DNA of 64,000 nucleotides from JBGUVL01 sp964370395 (GTDB lineage: Bacteria; Bacillota_I; Bacilli_A; Erysipelotrichales; Erysipelotrichaceae), in the NCBI GenBank assembly GCA_964370395.1, contig CAYJIZ010000001.1, positions 62,001-126,000 of the forward strand, given 5' to 3'. Under the pieces are notes generated by a model. The model was not told the DNA's origin, did no database searches, and saw nothing but the letters and a program-made list of their open reading frames with translations. The number at the start of each line of letters is the position of its first letter. The first letter of the stretch is position 1. Positions 26,260 through 33,372 of the stretch are shown here, one piece after another. The position numbers and the translations under genes are program-made.

Positions 26260-26611
26260 ATTTGTTATTCCATTTCGGCTAGATGGACTTAATGAATACA
26301 CGAGAAAGAATCGTTCTAACAAATACGCAGGGCATAAAACGAAATTGTACAACGAAAGTTTTGTGTATTATTCGATTAGAGAGGCGAAACTTCAAAAGAT
26401 AACAAAATATCCAGTTGAACTAAAAATAACGTGGTATGAGCCTAATTTGAGACGAGACGTAGACAATATAACGTTTGCAGTTAAATTCATACTAGATGCA
26501 CTTGTTAAACAAGGGATATTAGAAAACGATAGTCAAAAATATGTGAATAAAATATCTCATGAAGTTTTAGTTGATAAGAACAAAGCAAGAGTAGAAGTAG
26601 AAATAATTTAG
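26252..26611 (+). CDS. rusA: RusA-family Holliday junction resolvase
   Basis: The 119-residue protein fits RusA: a short beta N-terminus, then the metal-binding region RRDVDNITFAVKFILDALV, where the aspartates and asparagine match the D-x-D-N pattern. It resolves recombination junctions. The ATG at 26252 overlaps the previous stop by 8 bases; an upstream start in the same frame is not needed. Confidence 0.88.
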   Translation: MPKFVIPFRLDGLNEYTRKNRSNKYAGHKTKLYNESFVYYSIREAKLQKITKYPVELKITWYEPNLRRDVDNITFAVKFILDALVKQGILENDSQKYVNKISHEVLVDKNKARVEVEII

Positions 26612-26627
26612 AAAGGAAAATGAGTAG

Positions 26628-27434
26628 GTGGAAGATAAAAAAGGATTTATATTATTAGCACGAAAAATGATAAGTAGTGATATATTCTCAAAACCTCCAC
26701 TTTATTTAAAGGTGTGGATATACATATTATCAAGTGCATATCACACTGAAAGTGGAGGAATACAAAGAGGTGAATTTAAGACCTCGATTAAAGAAATTCA
26801 AGACGCTTGTACGTTCTATGTTGGGTATCGAAAAGAGGTGCCAACACCTAAGCAAATTCGCTCAATTTTAGAGTATTTACGTAAACCGTGCGAACGGAAT
26901 ACGAAGGGAGCAATGATAGATACTGCGAAAGTAACTCACGGAATACTCATAAAAGTGCTTAATTACGACGTTTATCAAAATTTTAAATTATACGAAGGTA
27001 ACAATGAAAAACCTACGAAAAGATTGCGAACGGACAACAAGGGGCACAATAAAGAGAAAGCATTAAAGAAAGAAGAAGAAAACATTAAGAATAAAACATA
27101 TAGTGCGATTGTTGAAGAATTCACTTCTAATGTTGACTTGAAAGAAGCGTTGCTTAGTTTTGTTGAAATGCGAAAGAAAGAAAAAACATTTACTACAACT
27201 GCATTAAAACTTGCATTAGTAAAGTTAGATAAATTAGCGATTGATGATGTTACAAAAATTGAAATGGTTAATCAAACTGTTTTGAGTGGTTGGAAGTCAT
27301 TCTATCCACTTAAGCAAAATCAAACAGAAGTAAAACAAGGAATCGTTCAAGAATTCAAACAAGAAGATAAAGAGATTAGCGATAAAGACAAACAAGCGCT
27401 AATTGATCGAATTAAAAACAGAGGAGAAAAATAA
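26628..27434 (+). CDS. phage replisome organiser / replication initiation protein
   Basis: The 268-residue protein has a winged-helix N-terminal domain with the LLARKMISSDIFSKPPLYLKVWIYI type of segment found in phage replisome organisers, a charged linker and a C-terminal helical region. It should bind the phage origin. The start is GTG at 26628. No DnaC-like helicase loader gene was seen next to it, so the phage may recruit the host loader directly. Confidence 0.78.
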   Translation: MEDKKGFILLARKMISSDIFSKPPLYLKVWIYILSSAYHTESGGIQRGEFKTSIKEIQDACTFYVGYRKEVPTPKQIRSILEYLRKPCERNTKGAMIDTAKVTHGILIKVLNYDVYQNFKLYEGNNEKPTKRLRTDNKGHNKEKALKKEEENIKNKTYSAIVEEFTSNVDLKEALLSFVEMRKKEKTFTTTALKLALVKLDKLAIDDVTKIEMVNQTVLSGWKSFYPLKQNQTEVKQGIVQEFKQEDKEISDKDKQALIDRIKNRGEK

Positions 27435-27436
27435 TA

Positions 27437-27559
27437 ATGGAAAAATTTATAAAGGGTTTTGATGAAAATTTATGTTGTAGAGGATTTAAGTTTGAGGTTG
27501 GAAATACGTATGAAATTGAAAACAAAGAAGATAAAAAATTCGAATTGTTCGTGAAATAA
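27437..27559 (+). CDS. 40-residue remnant resembling the N-terminus of DUF7666 phage proteins
   Basis: The ATG-to-TAA frame encodes a short protein whose start (KFIKGFDENLCCRGFKFEVG) resembles the conserved first 25 residues of phage proteins of the DUF7666 type, which normally continue for over 100 residues. Here it stops after 40. It looks truncated, and the next ORF begins 20 bases later in another frame. Confidence 0.45.
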   Translation: MEKFIKGFDENLCCRGFKFEVGNTYEIENKEDKKFELFVK

Positions 27560-27579
27560 AAGGCAAAAAATTAAATGAG

Positions 27580-28035
27580 TTGCGAGGTTTGATAAATGGT
27601 AATACAGGTTTATTTAACGCTGGTAACGACAACGCTGGTAACCGCAACGCTGGTCACCGCAACGCTGGTAACCGCAACACTGGTCACTACAACGCTGGTA
27701 ACGACAACGCTGGTCTATTCAACACTATTCAACCAACATTAAAAATTTTTAATAAAGATAGTGGAATGACTTATGAACAATGTGAAAAAGAAGAATGGTT
27801 TAAATTATTGTTTTGGTATCGGCTAGAACTTACAGAACGGGTTTGGTATACAAACGAAGAAATGGAATTAAGTCCAATAAGACAATGCACAAGAGGATAT
27901 TTAAAAGTAATACCTTACAAAGAAGCGTGTAAAAAATGGTGGGATAACTATAGTGAAGAAGAAAAAGAAATAATTCAATCTATGCCTAATTTTGATAAAG
28001 ACGTGTTTAAAGAAATAACAGGTATTGAAATATGA
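27580..28035 (+). CDS. phage protein with N-A-G-N pentapeptide-like repeats
   Basis: The frame encodes RGLINGNTGLF, then seven NAG(N/H)x-type pentads, then a 100-residue C-terminal domain (GYLKVIPYKEACKKWWDNYSEEEK is the core and PNFDKDVFKEITGIEI the end). This architecture recurs in gut Firmicutes phages with NTG or NSG repeats; no function is known. The start is uncertain: TTG at 27580 is the best available codon but has no good RBS, and the frame is open to about 27535. Confidence 0.7.
   Translation: MRGLINGNTGLFNAGNDNAGNRNAGHRNAGNRNTGHYNAGNDNAGLFNTIQPTLKIFNKDSGMTYEQCEKEEWFKLLFWYRLELTERVWYTNEEMELSPIRQCTRGYLKVIPYKEACKKWWDNYSEEEKEIIQSMPNFDKDVFKEITGIEI
27601..27720 (+). repeat. 15-bp coding tandem repeat, eight units
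   Basis: Units of AACGCTGGTAACNNN are repeated head to tail (first unit AATACAGGTTTATTT diverged, seven clear units from 27616). Each encodes one N-A/T-G-x-x pentad. The repeat is in frame and can change number without breaking the gene. Confidence 0.9.
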
Positions 28036-28259
28036 TAAATATTAAAAACAAAAAATTTAAAAGCAACTGTTTAACGTTAAGCGAGTTGAAGCCACTTATC
28101 GAAAAAAAAGAAAAAATGATAAAACTTAATTTCTTTGATTACGAACACGCAACGAATAACGCTCATCGTATTCGTAGCTATTTAAGAACATACAAATTAA
28201 AAGGAATTTTAAAAGTTAGACAGGACAAAGAAACGTTGTATGTGTTTAGAGTTAGTTAA
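28032..28259 (+). CDS. small basic phage protein, unknown
   Basis: The 75-residue lysine-rich protein has a central helical part and a C-terminal beta hairpin. It overlaps the preceding stop by 4 bases (ATGA). No family recognised. Confidence 0.6.
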   Translation: MINIKNKKFKSNCLTLSELKPLIEKKEKMIKLNFFDYEHATNNAHRIRSYLRTYKLKGILKVRQDKETLYVFRVS

Positions 28260-28446
28260 AAACGCTATCACAGTTACACAAATTAATTCTAAGAGGTTTT
28301 ATTGGTTAAATAGTGTAAATATACTGCGCACAGATAAAAACTCGTTATAAACGAATTAAAACGCACAGTGTTATAAACAATTTAGAAATAGCATTGTAGT
28401 TGATGTGTTGTATTACATCTTTAAGCAGATGTGTTAGGAGGATTAA
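28260..28446 (+). promoter_or_regulatory. intergenic region with stem-loops before the methyltransferase gene
   Basis: These 187 bases hold no gene. TCGTT-ATA-AACGA around 28352-28364 forms a small hairpin inside a larger imperfect repeat (ACTGCGCA... CGCACAGT). A second hairpin, ACATCT-TTAAGC-AGATGT (28415-28432), ends just before the AGGAGG of the methyltransferase gene. Confidence 0.35.
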
Positions 28447-29199
28447 ATGAAAATAGAATTGTATAATGATCATTTTCAAAATTTTAAAAGGTACAACATT
28501 CCAAAAGCTCAACTTGTGATAGCTGACATACCATATAATTTAGGTGTTAATGCATACGCAAGTAGTAATGAGTGGTATGTTAACGGAGATTTGAAAAATG
28601 GTGAAAGCGAAAAAGCAGGCAAGGCTTTCTTTGATACTGATGAGAATTTTAAAATTGCAGAGTATATGCATTTTTGTTCAAAATTATTAATTAAAGAACC
28701 AAAAGAAAAAGGAAAAGCACCAGCAATGATTGTATTTTGTGCATTTCAACAAATGCAAATGGTAATAGAATACGGAAAAAAATATGGATTTGAAAATAGT
28801 TATCCTTTGTTTTTCATTAAAAATACATCACCACAGGTTTTAAAAGCAAATATGAAAATCGTTGGAGCAACAGAATTTGCGGTTGTATTGTATCGAGATA
28901 AATTACCGAAATTTAACAACGAAGGAAAAATGATATTGAATTGGTTTAATTGGGAGGTTGACAATAGCTATCCAAAAGTACACCCAACACAAAAACCAAT
29001 ACCAGTATTAAAAAAATTGATTAGTATATTTACCGATATTGGAGATGTAGTGATTGATCCAGTATCCGGCAGTGGTAGCACGCTTAGAGCGTGCGCAGAA
29101 TTGAATAGAAGTTGTTATGGTTTTGAAATTAAAAAAGACTTCTATAAAAAAGCTAAAGAAATTATGTTAACAGACGTTAATATGACATTGGAGATATAG
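28447..29199 (+). CDS. orphan DNA methyltransferase (N6-adenine/N4-cytosine type)
   Basis: The 250-residue protein has the catalytic motif as DIPY (residues 27-30, a variant of DPPY) near the N-terminus and the SAM-binding motif near the C-terminus (DPVSGSGSTLRACAEL), the beta-class order. It methylates DNA in a sequence-specific way. No restriction gene adjoins it, so it may protect phage DNA from host restriction or control gene expression. AGGAGG precedes the start. Confidence 0.9.
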   Translation: MKIELYNDHFQNFKRYNIPKAQLVIADIPYNLGVNAYASSNEWYVNGDLKNGESEKAGKAFFDTDENFKIAEYMHFCSKLLIKEPKEKGKAPAMIVFCAFQQMQMVIEYGKKYGFENSYPLFFIKNTSPQVLKANMKIVGATEFAVVLYRDKLPKFNNEGKMILNWFNWEVDNSYPKVHPTQKPIPVLKKLISIFTDIGDVVIDPVSGSGSTLRACAELNRSCYGFEIKKDFYKKAKEIMLTDVNMTLEI

Positions 29200-29201
29200 T
29201 T

Positions 29202-29357
29202 ATGAGAATTTATATAGCAGGAAGTATCACGCACAACCCTAATTACGTTAAACAATTTAAAGAAGCTGAAGATAAATTAAAAGCATTAGGGCATGAAGTA
29301 ATCGATCCTTGCAAAGAAGAAGGTAAAGCATATAAGTGGTACATTGACACACGATAA
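29202..29357 (+). pseudogene. truncated DUF4406 protein
   Basis: The 51-residue product begins like DUF4406 proteins, relatives of nucleoside deoxyribosyltransferases: YIAGSITHNPNYVKQFKEAE and ALGHEVIDPCKEEGKAYKWY. Family members run to about 95 residues. Here the frame ends right after IDTR. The bases that follow carry, in another frame, 25 codons ending at 29433 that look like the tail of a different protein, consistent with a deletion junction. Confidence 0.6.
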
Positions 29358-29425
29358 AATAAGAAATTTAGGAAAATCAAACGAAGAAGTGCTAATCAAT
29401 AAAGTTAGGAGTGATTTATTAGGTT

Positions 29426-29638
29426 ATGAATGAGTTGATATTTAATGAGTATTATCGTGAATTAAAAAATGCTAATTATGACTACAGTTACGAAGAATTA
29501 TATGGTTATCGTTATTTACAAGAAGAACTATACGCAATAAAAAAAGATGATTTAATTATTTTAGTAAATGCTAACAACCCTAAAAAAGCAATAGATAAAT
29601 GTAAAAAGCAATTAAGAAAAGAAAGGAAATGGAAATGA
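29426..29638 (+). CDS. small phage protein, unknown
   Basis: The 70-residue tyrosine-rich protein ends with a basic helix (PKKAIDKCKKQLRKERK). It overlaps the YopX-like gene start by 4 bases. No family recognised. Confidence 0.6.
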   Translation: MNELIFNEYYRELKNANYDYSYEELYGYRYLQEELYAIKKDDLIILVNANNPKKAIDKCKKQLRKERKWK

Positions 29639-30102
29639 GAGAAATAAAATTCAGAGCATGGGATAAAAGTAAGAACAAAATGTGTAATGTTGATTTTATA
29701 AAATTTAGCAAAGTACAATATACGCAAATAACTTTCTCTAATATAGAAGAAAACAAAATAATATATCATGATAGTTCTCTTTTAGATGAGAACATGTTTG
29801 GAACTTGTGTGCTAATGCAATACATAGGACTTAAAGATATAAAAGGCGTTGACATCTATGAAGGAGATATATTAAAGGCAATATGTATAAATAAAGTTGG
29901 ATATGAAGAAGTTACAAAGAATAATAAAATTCAATATTGGACAGTTGAACATAAAATATCTAATGGCTATATGGGATTTATGTTTTATGGAACTAACAGA
30001 CGTTGGAATACGATGATTTCAAAAAATATAATTAATAATTGTAATTGTGAAATTGTAGGTAATATCTATGAAAATAAAGAATTGTTGGATGATAACAAAT
30101 GA
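29635..30102 (+). CDS. YopX family phage protein
   Basis: The 155-residue protein has the YopX hallmarks: EIKFRAWDKSKNKM at the start, MQYIGLKDIKGVDIYEGDI in the middle and the closing segment CEIVGNIYENKELL. YopX proteins are common in Gram-positive phages; their role is unknown. ATG at 29635 is chosen over 29629 because GAAAGG lies 8 bases upstream. Confidence 0.92.
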   Translation: MREIKFRAWDKSKNKMCNVDFIKFSKVQYTQITFSNIEENKIIYHDSSLLDENMFGTCVLMQYIGLKDIKGVDIYEGDILKAICINKVGYEEVTKNNKIQYWTVEHKISNGYMGFMFYGTNRRWNTMISKNIINNCNCEIVGNIYENKELLDDNK

Positions 30103-30244
30103 ATACTAAAGAAAAGTTTGAAAATTTTGGAGAATTAGAAATACCAATTGACAGTAATCTAACAAAGTTCCTTTAAGAGAAACAACTGGATATAAAGAGA
30201 TAAAATTTGGAATTGGTACTTATATGAACAGGAGGAAGAAGTGA
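30099..30244 (+). pseudogene. small ORF apparently split by a frameshift
   Basis: From ATG at 30099 a 25-codon frame stops at 30174-30176. The -1 frame is open across the same point and continues to a stop at 30242-30244 (VPLRETTGYKEIKFGIGTYM). Joined, the two would give a protein of about 48 residues. The second half has no start of its own. Either half could also be chance. Confidence 0.35.
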
Positions 30245-30669
30245 TGATTAATAGAGTAATTTTAGTAGGACGACCTACTAAAAATATCGAATTAAGAAAA
30301 ACACAAAGTGGAACAAGCGTAGTACAATTTACACTTGCAGTAAATCGAAAAGTGAAAAATGAGGGGCAACCTGATGCTGATTTCATCAACTGTGTTGCGT
30401 GGAATAAAACCGCTGATTTAATTAGTCAATACGTACATAAAGGTGCGTTGATTGGCACTGAAGGTAGAATCCAAACGCGAAGCTATGATGACAAAGACGG
30501 AAAGCGTGTCTACGTTACTGAAATAGTAGTTGAGAGCGTTCAATTTTTAGAAAGTAGTAAGAATACACAACCACTACAAAACAACGCTTACACACAAGAC
30601 AGTGAGCCACAAAGCGATTCTATGAGTGATGATACTTTGGATATTGCTAGTGATGACTTGCCGTTTTAA
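30244..30669 (+). CDS. ssb: phage single-stranded DNA-binding protein
   Basis: The 141-residue SSB has an OB-fold N-terminal domain (INRVILVGRPTKNIELRKT, FTLAVNRKVKN, DFINCVAWNKTAD) and an acidic tail ending in DDLPF, which binds partner proteins. It coats single strands during replication and recombination. ATG at 30244 is preferred; AGGAGGAAG is 5 to 6 bases upstream. Confidence 0.95.
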   Translation: MINRVILVGRPTKNIELRKTQSGTSVVQFTLAVNRKVKNEGQPDADFINCVAWNKTADLISQYVHKGALIGTEGRIQTRSYDDKDGKRVYVTEIVVESVQFLESSKNTQPLQNNAYTQDSEPQSDSMSDDTLDIASDDLPF

Positions 30670-30710
30670 ACAGAGCAAATAGAGACCTAAAAAAGAAAGG
30701 TGGGTGAGTG

Positions 30711-31043
30711 ATGATGAAAACAGCTAAAGAAATGTTTGAGGAATTGGGATTAAAACAAGAAAAGAATAACAATTCAATTAGATATGTAATGGAAAGTTAT
30801 AGCGAAAAAATTGTGTTCACTTTTGATTGTAATATGAGATCGTATCATGTAACTTTTACTAGGTTTATTCCTAAACATAATGATTGGTTTGAAATGATGT
30901 CAACTGGTAGATACAAACAAGGCGAAAATATGTATAGTTGCAAATATGGATACTGGCAGAGCGAAACCATTGTTGATATAGGTGTAAGAGAACACAAAGC
31001 AATACATCAACAAATGAAAGAATTGGGGTGGTTAGATGAATAA
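30711..31043 (+). CDS. small phage protein, unknown
   Basis: The 110-residue protein has alternating beta strands with several aromatic residues (YSEKIVFTFDCNMRSYHVTF) and ends in a helix, MKELGWLDE. It resembles anonymous phage proteins located after ssb. The start could be 30711 or 30714. No function known. Confidence 0.65.
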   Translation: MMKTAKEMFEELGLKQEKNNNSIRYVMESYSEKIVFTFDCNMRSYHVTFTRFIPKHNDWFEMMSTGRYKQGENMYSCKYGYWQSETIVDIGVREHKAIHQQMKELGWLDE

Positions 31044-31095
31044 GTATCAAGAAGCGTTAAATAATATAATAAAAAAACATATGGCGCTACCTTAA
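31036..31095 (+). CDS. very short, probably truncated phage ORF
   Basis: The 19-codon ORF (begins MNKYQEALNNIIKKH) overlaps the previous stop in the ATGAATAA arrangement. Its start resembles the N-terminus of longer phage proteins. It is cut short where an inverted repeat (31081-31114) begins. Confidence 0.3.
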   Translation: MNKYQEALNNIIKKHMALP

Positions 31096-31330
31096 CTGGA
31101 TGTTAAGACACCATATGAATATCGGTTTGACACATTTGACCTTTATTTTCAGTCTACGGGAGTTATAACCGAATAAAATCCACCACCCAATAAAATTTTA
31201 TCACAATTTTAAAAAAAGTATTGATAACAAAAACAAATTATAGAAGACAAATCAAGTCGTATTTTAATTATATTAGCAGTCGAGAATATAAACGAATGAA
31301 TAATTGTTGGATAGAAAGAGAGGAAAATGA
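31096..31330 (+). other. gene-free region with two inverted repeats
   Basis: CTTAAC-TGGAT-GTTAAG (31091-31107) enclosed by ATGG/CCAT (31081-31114) forms one hairpin, and TCGGTT (31122-31127) pairs with AACCGA (31167-31172) to enclose a 39-base loop. No convincing promoter or gene was seen. It lies just before the late regulator gene. Confidence 0.35.
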
Positions 31331-31771
31331 GTGAAAGAGATAAACAAAGAAGACATTGAACAGTTGAAACGTGATTTATACTCATATGGATATTACACAA
31401 AATGCATTGAGGAAGTTAAAGCAAGGCTATATGATTTATCACAACGTTTACAAGATAGAGAAAGGGCACAAGGAGTATCGTTTGGAGAAAGAACTGGCGG
31501 GAGTGATCCATATCATCCAAGCACTGCTGCACTAATTTATGAAGAAGAAGGATTACAAATTGAATTAAAGGAGTTAGTAAAGAAAAGAAGTTCGTTTGGA
31601 TTGGATGCGATTGAAGAATATCTTACAAGTGAAGAATTTAAGATTATTACAGCGCATTTCTTTGATAGATTATCGTACTCTTATATTCAAGCTAACATGA
31701 GTTATAGTTATGAAGAAAAAGTTAAAAGGATCACTAAAAAAGGATTAAAAAAAATATTAAAAAAGTTGTAA
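31331..31771 (+). CDS. late-gene transcriptional regulator (sigma-70-like / ArpU-type)
   Basis: The 146-residue helical protein has a C-terminal region resembling sigma region 4 or ArpU-type phage regulators (FKIITAHFFDRLSYSYIQAN followed by a basic recognition-helix-like segment ITKKGLKKILKKL). Such genes end the early region and switch on the late operon. The start is GTG at 31331. It sits directly before the late-region leader. Confidence 0.75.
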   Translation: MKEINKEDIEQLKRDLYSYGYYTKCIEEVKARLYDLSQRLQDRERAQGVSFGERTGGSDPYHPSTAALIYEEEGLQIELKELVKKRSSFGLDAIEEYLTSEEFKIITAHFFDRLSYSYIQANMSYSYEEKVKRITKKGLKKILKKL

Positions 31772-31795
31772 AAGTGTCCGACCGAACATTTACAA

Positions 31796-31886
31796 ATGGG
31801 ATATAATTAGGACAGGACATAATAGTCCTATTTCCCATGCGAGAGAAATCTCCTTTCTATGATTGAGCCATTGCCGTGGCTCTTTT
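31796..31886 (+). ncRNA. structured leader with three hairpins ending in a terminator
   Basis: ATGGGA (31796-31801) pairs with TCCCAT (31833-31838) around an inner stem TAGGAC/GTCCTA (31808-31813, 31825-31830). Then comes GAGA-GAAA-TCTC (31841-31852) with a GNRA loop, then terminator GAGCCA-TTGCCG-TGGCTC-TTTT (31865-31886). The compact array suggests a stable RNA 3' end or an attenuator between early and late genes. Confidence 0.45.
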
Positions 31887-31967
31887 ATTTTGGTAAAATT
31901 TACTTAACTATTTATTTTATAAAAATAATTGTATAATGAAATCAATAGAAAGAATGAGGAATTAATT

Positions 31968-32039
31968 ATGGAAAAAAACGAATTGAGTTATGCAGTGTTT
32001 CTCATGAATGTAGAGCGTGGAAAATATATAGGCAAGTAA
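31968..32039 (+). CDS. possible 23-residue peptide
   Basis: ATG at 31968 follows GAGGAATTAATT and a TATAAT box at 31932-31937. The peptide begins MEKNELSYAVF. It may be a small expressed peptide or the stub of a longer gene. No family recognised. Confidence 0.3.
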   Translation: MEKNELSYAVFLMNVERGKYIGK

Positions 32040-32120
32040 GAAGGTAATATTTTTACATTATATTTTATTCATATGATGCTTTTTATGTAGTATGATTATT
32101 GCATAAGGAGAATTGATAGA

Positions 32121-32492
32121 ATGAATTACAATGATATTATCACTATTATTTCATCTATTTTAAGTGCAATCGGAACAATTGTAGCTATTTTGAGTTTATT
32201 GAAGATGGATTATAAAGATATTTGGAAAACAAACACTATGAATTATCTTAAATATACACCTATTCCTTTATTAATAGATGTTCTCCATGCTAGATTAGGG
32301 ATTAGCATGATTTTGACTGCTTTGTTTTTAACGATATTTGAAATAACGAATAAATCAATTACAAAAATGCAGTTTTTAAACACTTTGATAATAACTTTTT
32401 TAATTTTAATGATTGTTATTACTGTAATAATTTTGATACACAAAAAAAATAGAAAAAAAATAATAGATTTGCAAAAAAAATATAACAGATAG
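32121..32492 (+). CDS. small membrane protein, unknown
   Basis: The 123-residue protein has hydrophobic segments at about 5-27, 58-76 and 87-108 and a strongly basic tail. AAGGAG precedes the start. It lies between the late regulator and the terminase, where phages often carry accessory genes. A role in superinfection exclusion is possible but unsupported. Confidence 0.65.
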   Translation: MNYNDIITIISSILSAIGTIVAILSLLKMDYKDIWKTNTMNYLKYTPIPLLIDVLHARLGISMILTALFLTIFEITNKSITKMQFLNTLIITFLILMIVITVIILIHKKNRKKIIDLQKKYNR

Positions 32493-32500
32493 TAAGTTTA

Positions 32501-32809
32501 ATGATAAATAATAAAAAATTAATGGTATCAATATTAATAGAAGCATCAAAAATGAATGATATTAAGTATTGTGGAAAAACATTTGGTGTTGATGAAGAAT
32601 TATTTGTTCAAGTTATGAAAATGATTGATAACGAGAAATACATAATCAATATGAAAATAACAACGAATATACTTAATAAGGTAAGCATATCATTTACTAA
32701 TGGGGAGCCAGCAATAAGTATGAATGGTTATGACTTTATTAGAGAAAATGGTATGTTAGTTAAAACATACAAAGGTCTGAAAGAAATAAGGGATTGGTTA
32801 CCGTTTTAA
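32501..32809 (+). CDS. small phage protein, unknown
   Basis: The 102-residue protein has helical ends and a central beta region. It follows the membrane protein gene by 8 bases and ends in a terminator. No family recognised. RBS is weak (translation probably coupled). Confidence 0.55.
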   Translation: MINNKKLMVSILIEASKMNDIKYCGKTFGVDEELFVQVMKMIDNEKYIINMKITTNILNKVSISFTNGEPAISMNGYDFIRENGMLVKTYKGLKEIRDWLPF

Positions 32810-32821
32810 ATATTATTGAGC

Positions 32822-32855
32822 AAGCATGATATTAAATTATTGTGCTTTTTTTTAT
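32822..32855 (+). terminator. terminator before the packaging genes
   Basis: AAGCATGATA and its partner TATTGTGCTT (with two G-T pairs) form a 10-bp stem with a 6-base loop, followed by TTTTTTTTA. It separates the accessory genes from the terS leader. Confidence 0.75.
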
Positions 32856-32860
32856 ATATA

Positions 32861-32933
32861 GCGGGTTGTAATATAGTAACAACATATGTTTCGTTAGCAT
32901 GTGTGCCTGGTGCAAGTCCAGGACCCGCAACCA
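32861..32933 (+). ncRNA. tRNA-like cloverleaf upstream of terS
   Basis: GCGGGT (32861-32866) pairs with ACCCGC (32123-offset: 32923-32928); TTGT/ACAA forms a D-like arm; ACATATG (32882-32888) pairs with CATGTGT (32898-32904) around a 9-base loop; CCTGG/CCAGG (32906-32910, 32918-32922) closes a 7-base loop TGCAAGT like a T-arm. AACCA follows. It resembles a tRNA but has a long anticodon-type stem, a shortened D-arm and G for the usual T in the T-loop, so it is unlikely to be a working tRNA. terS begins 26 bases later. Confidence 0.6.
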
Positions 32934-32958
32934 AATAGATAGATGAAGGGAGAGGCAT

Positions 32959-33372
32959 ATGAGTGTATTAACAAATATAAAACATGAGACATTTATACAA
33001 GAGATAGTCAAAGGAAACAGTCAACGTAAAGCATATCGTGTGGCTTATCCTAGATCAGTAAAATGGAAAGATGAAAATGTAGACAGCAAGGCAAGTACAT
33101 TGTTCAAAAGTGACAAGGTTATGGCAAGGTTTGAGGAGTTAGTTAAGAAGAGTGAAAACGAAACTATTTTAAGCGCAATCGAGAGAAAACAATTTCTATC
33201 AAGTGTTGTTAAAGAGGAATTAGAAAAAACCGAAAACAAGATGAAAGCAATTGATCTATTGAATAAAATGGATGGGGTTTATATTAACAAAGTAGAAATG
33301 AATGGTCAACTTAATAACCCTTATGAAGAACTAACGACAGAAGAGTTAAAGAAGTTGATTAAGAATGAATAA
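32959..33372 (+). CDS. terS: terminase small subunit
   Basis: The 137-residue protein has the N-terminal HTH of small terminases (FIQEIVKGNSQRKAYRVAYP) with a KASTLFKSDKVMARFEEL helix, a central coiled oligomerisation region and an acidic tail. It recognises the packaging site. It precedes and overlaps terL by 8 bases. GAAGGGAGAGG precedes the ATG. Confidence 0.9.
   Translation: MSVLTNIKHETFIQEIVKGNSQRKAYRVAYPRSVKWKDENVDSKASTLFKSDKVMARFEELVKKSENETILSAIERKQFLSSVVKEELEKTENKMKAIDLLNKMDGVYINKVEMNGQLNNPYEELTTEELKKLIKNE

Noticed and set aside
27601..27720. CRISPR-like or satellite repeat
   Set aside because: The 15-bp units are adjacent without spacers and in frame within a coding sequence.
32861..32933. 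Functional tRNA-Thr (CGT anticodon reading)
   Set aside because: The anticodon-type stem is too long, position 37 is T, the D-arm is reduced and the T-loop lacks the usual TTC; kept as tRNA-like only.
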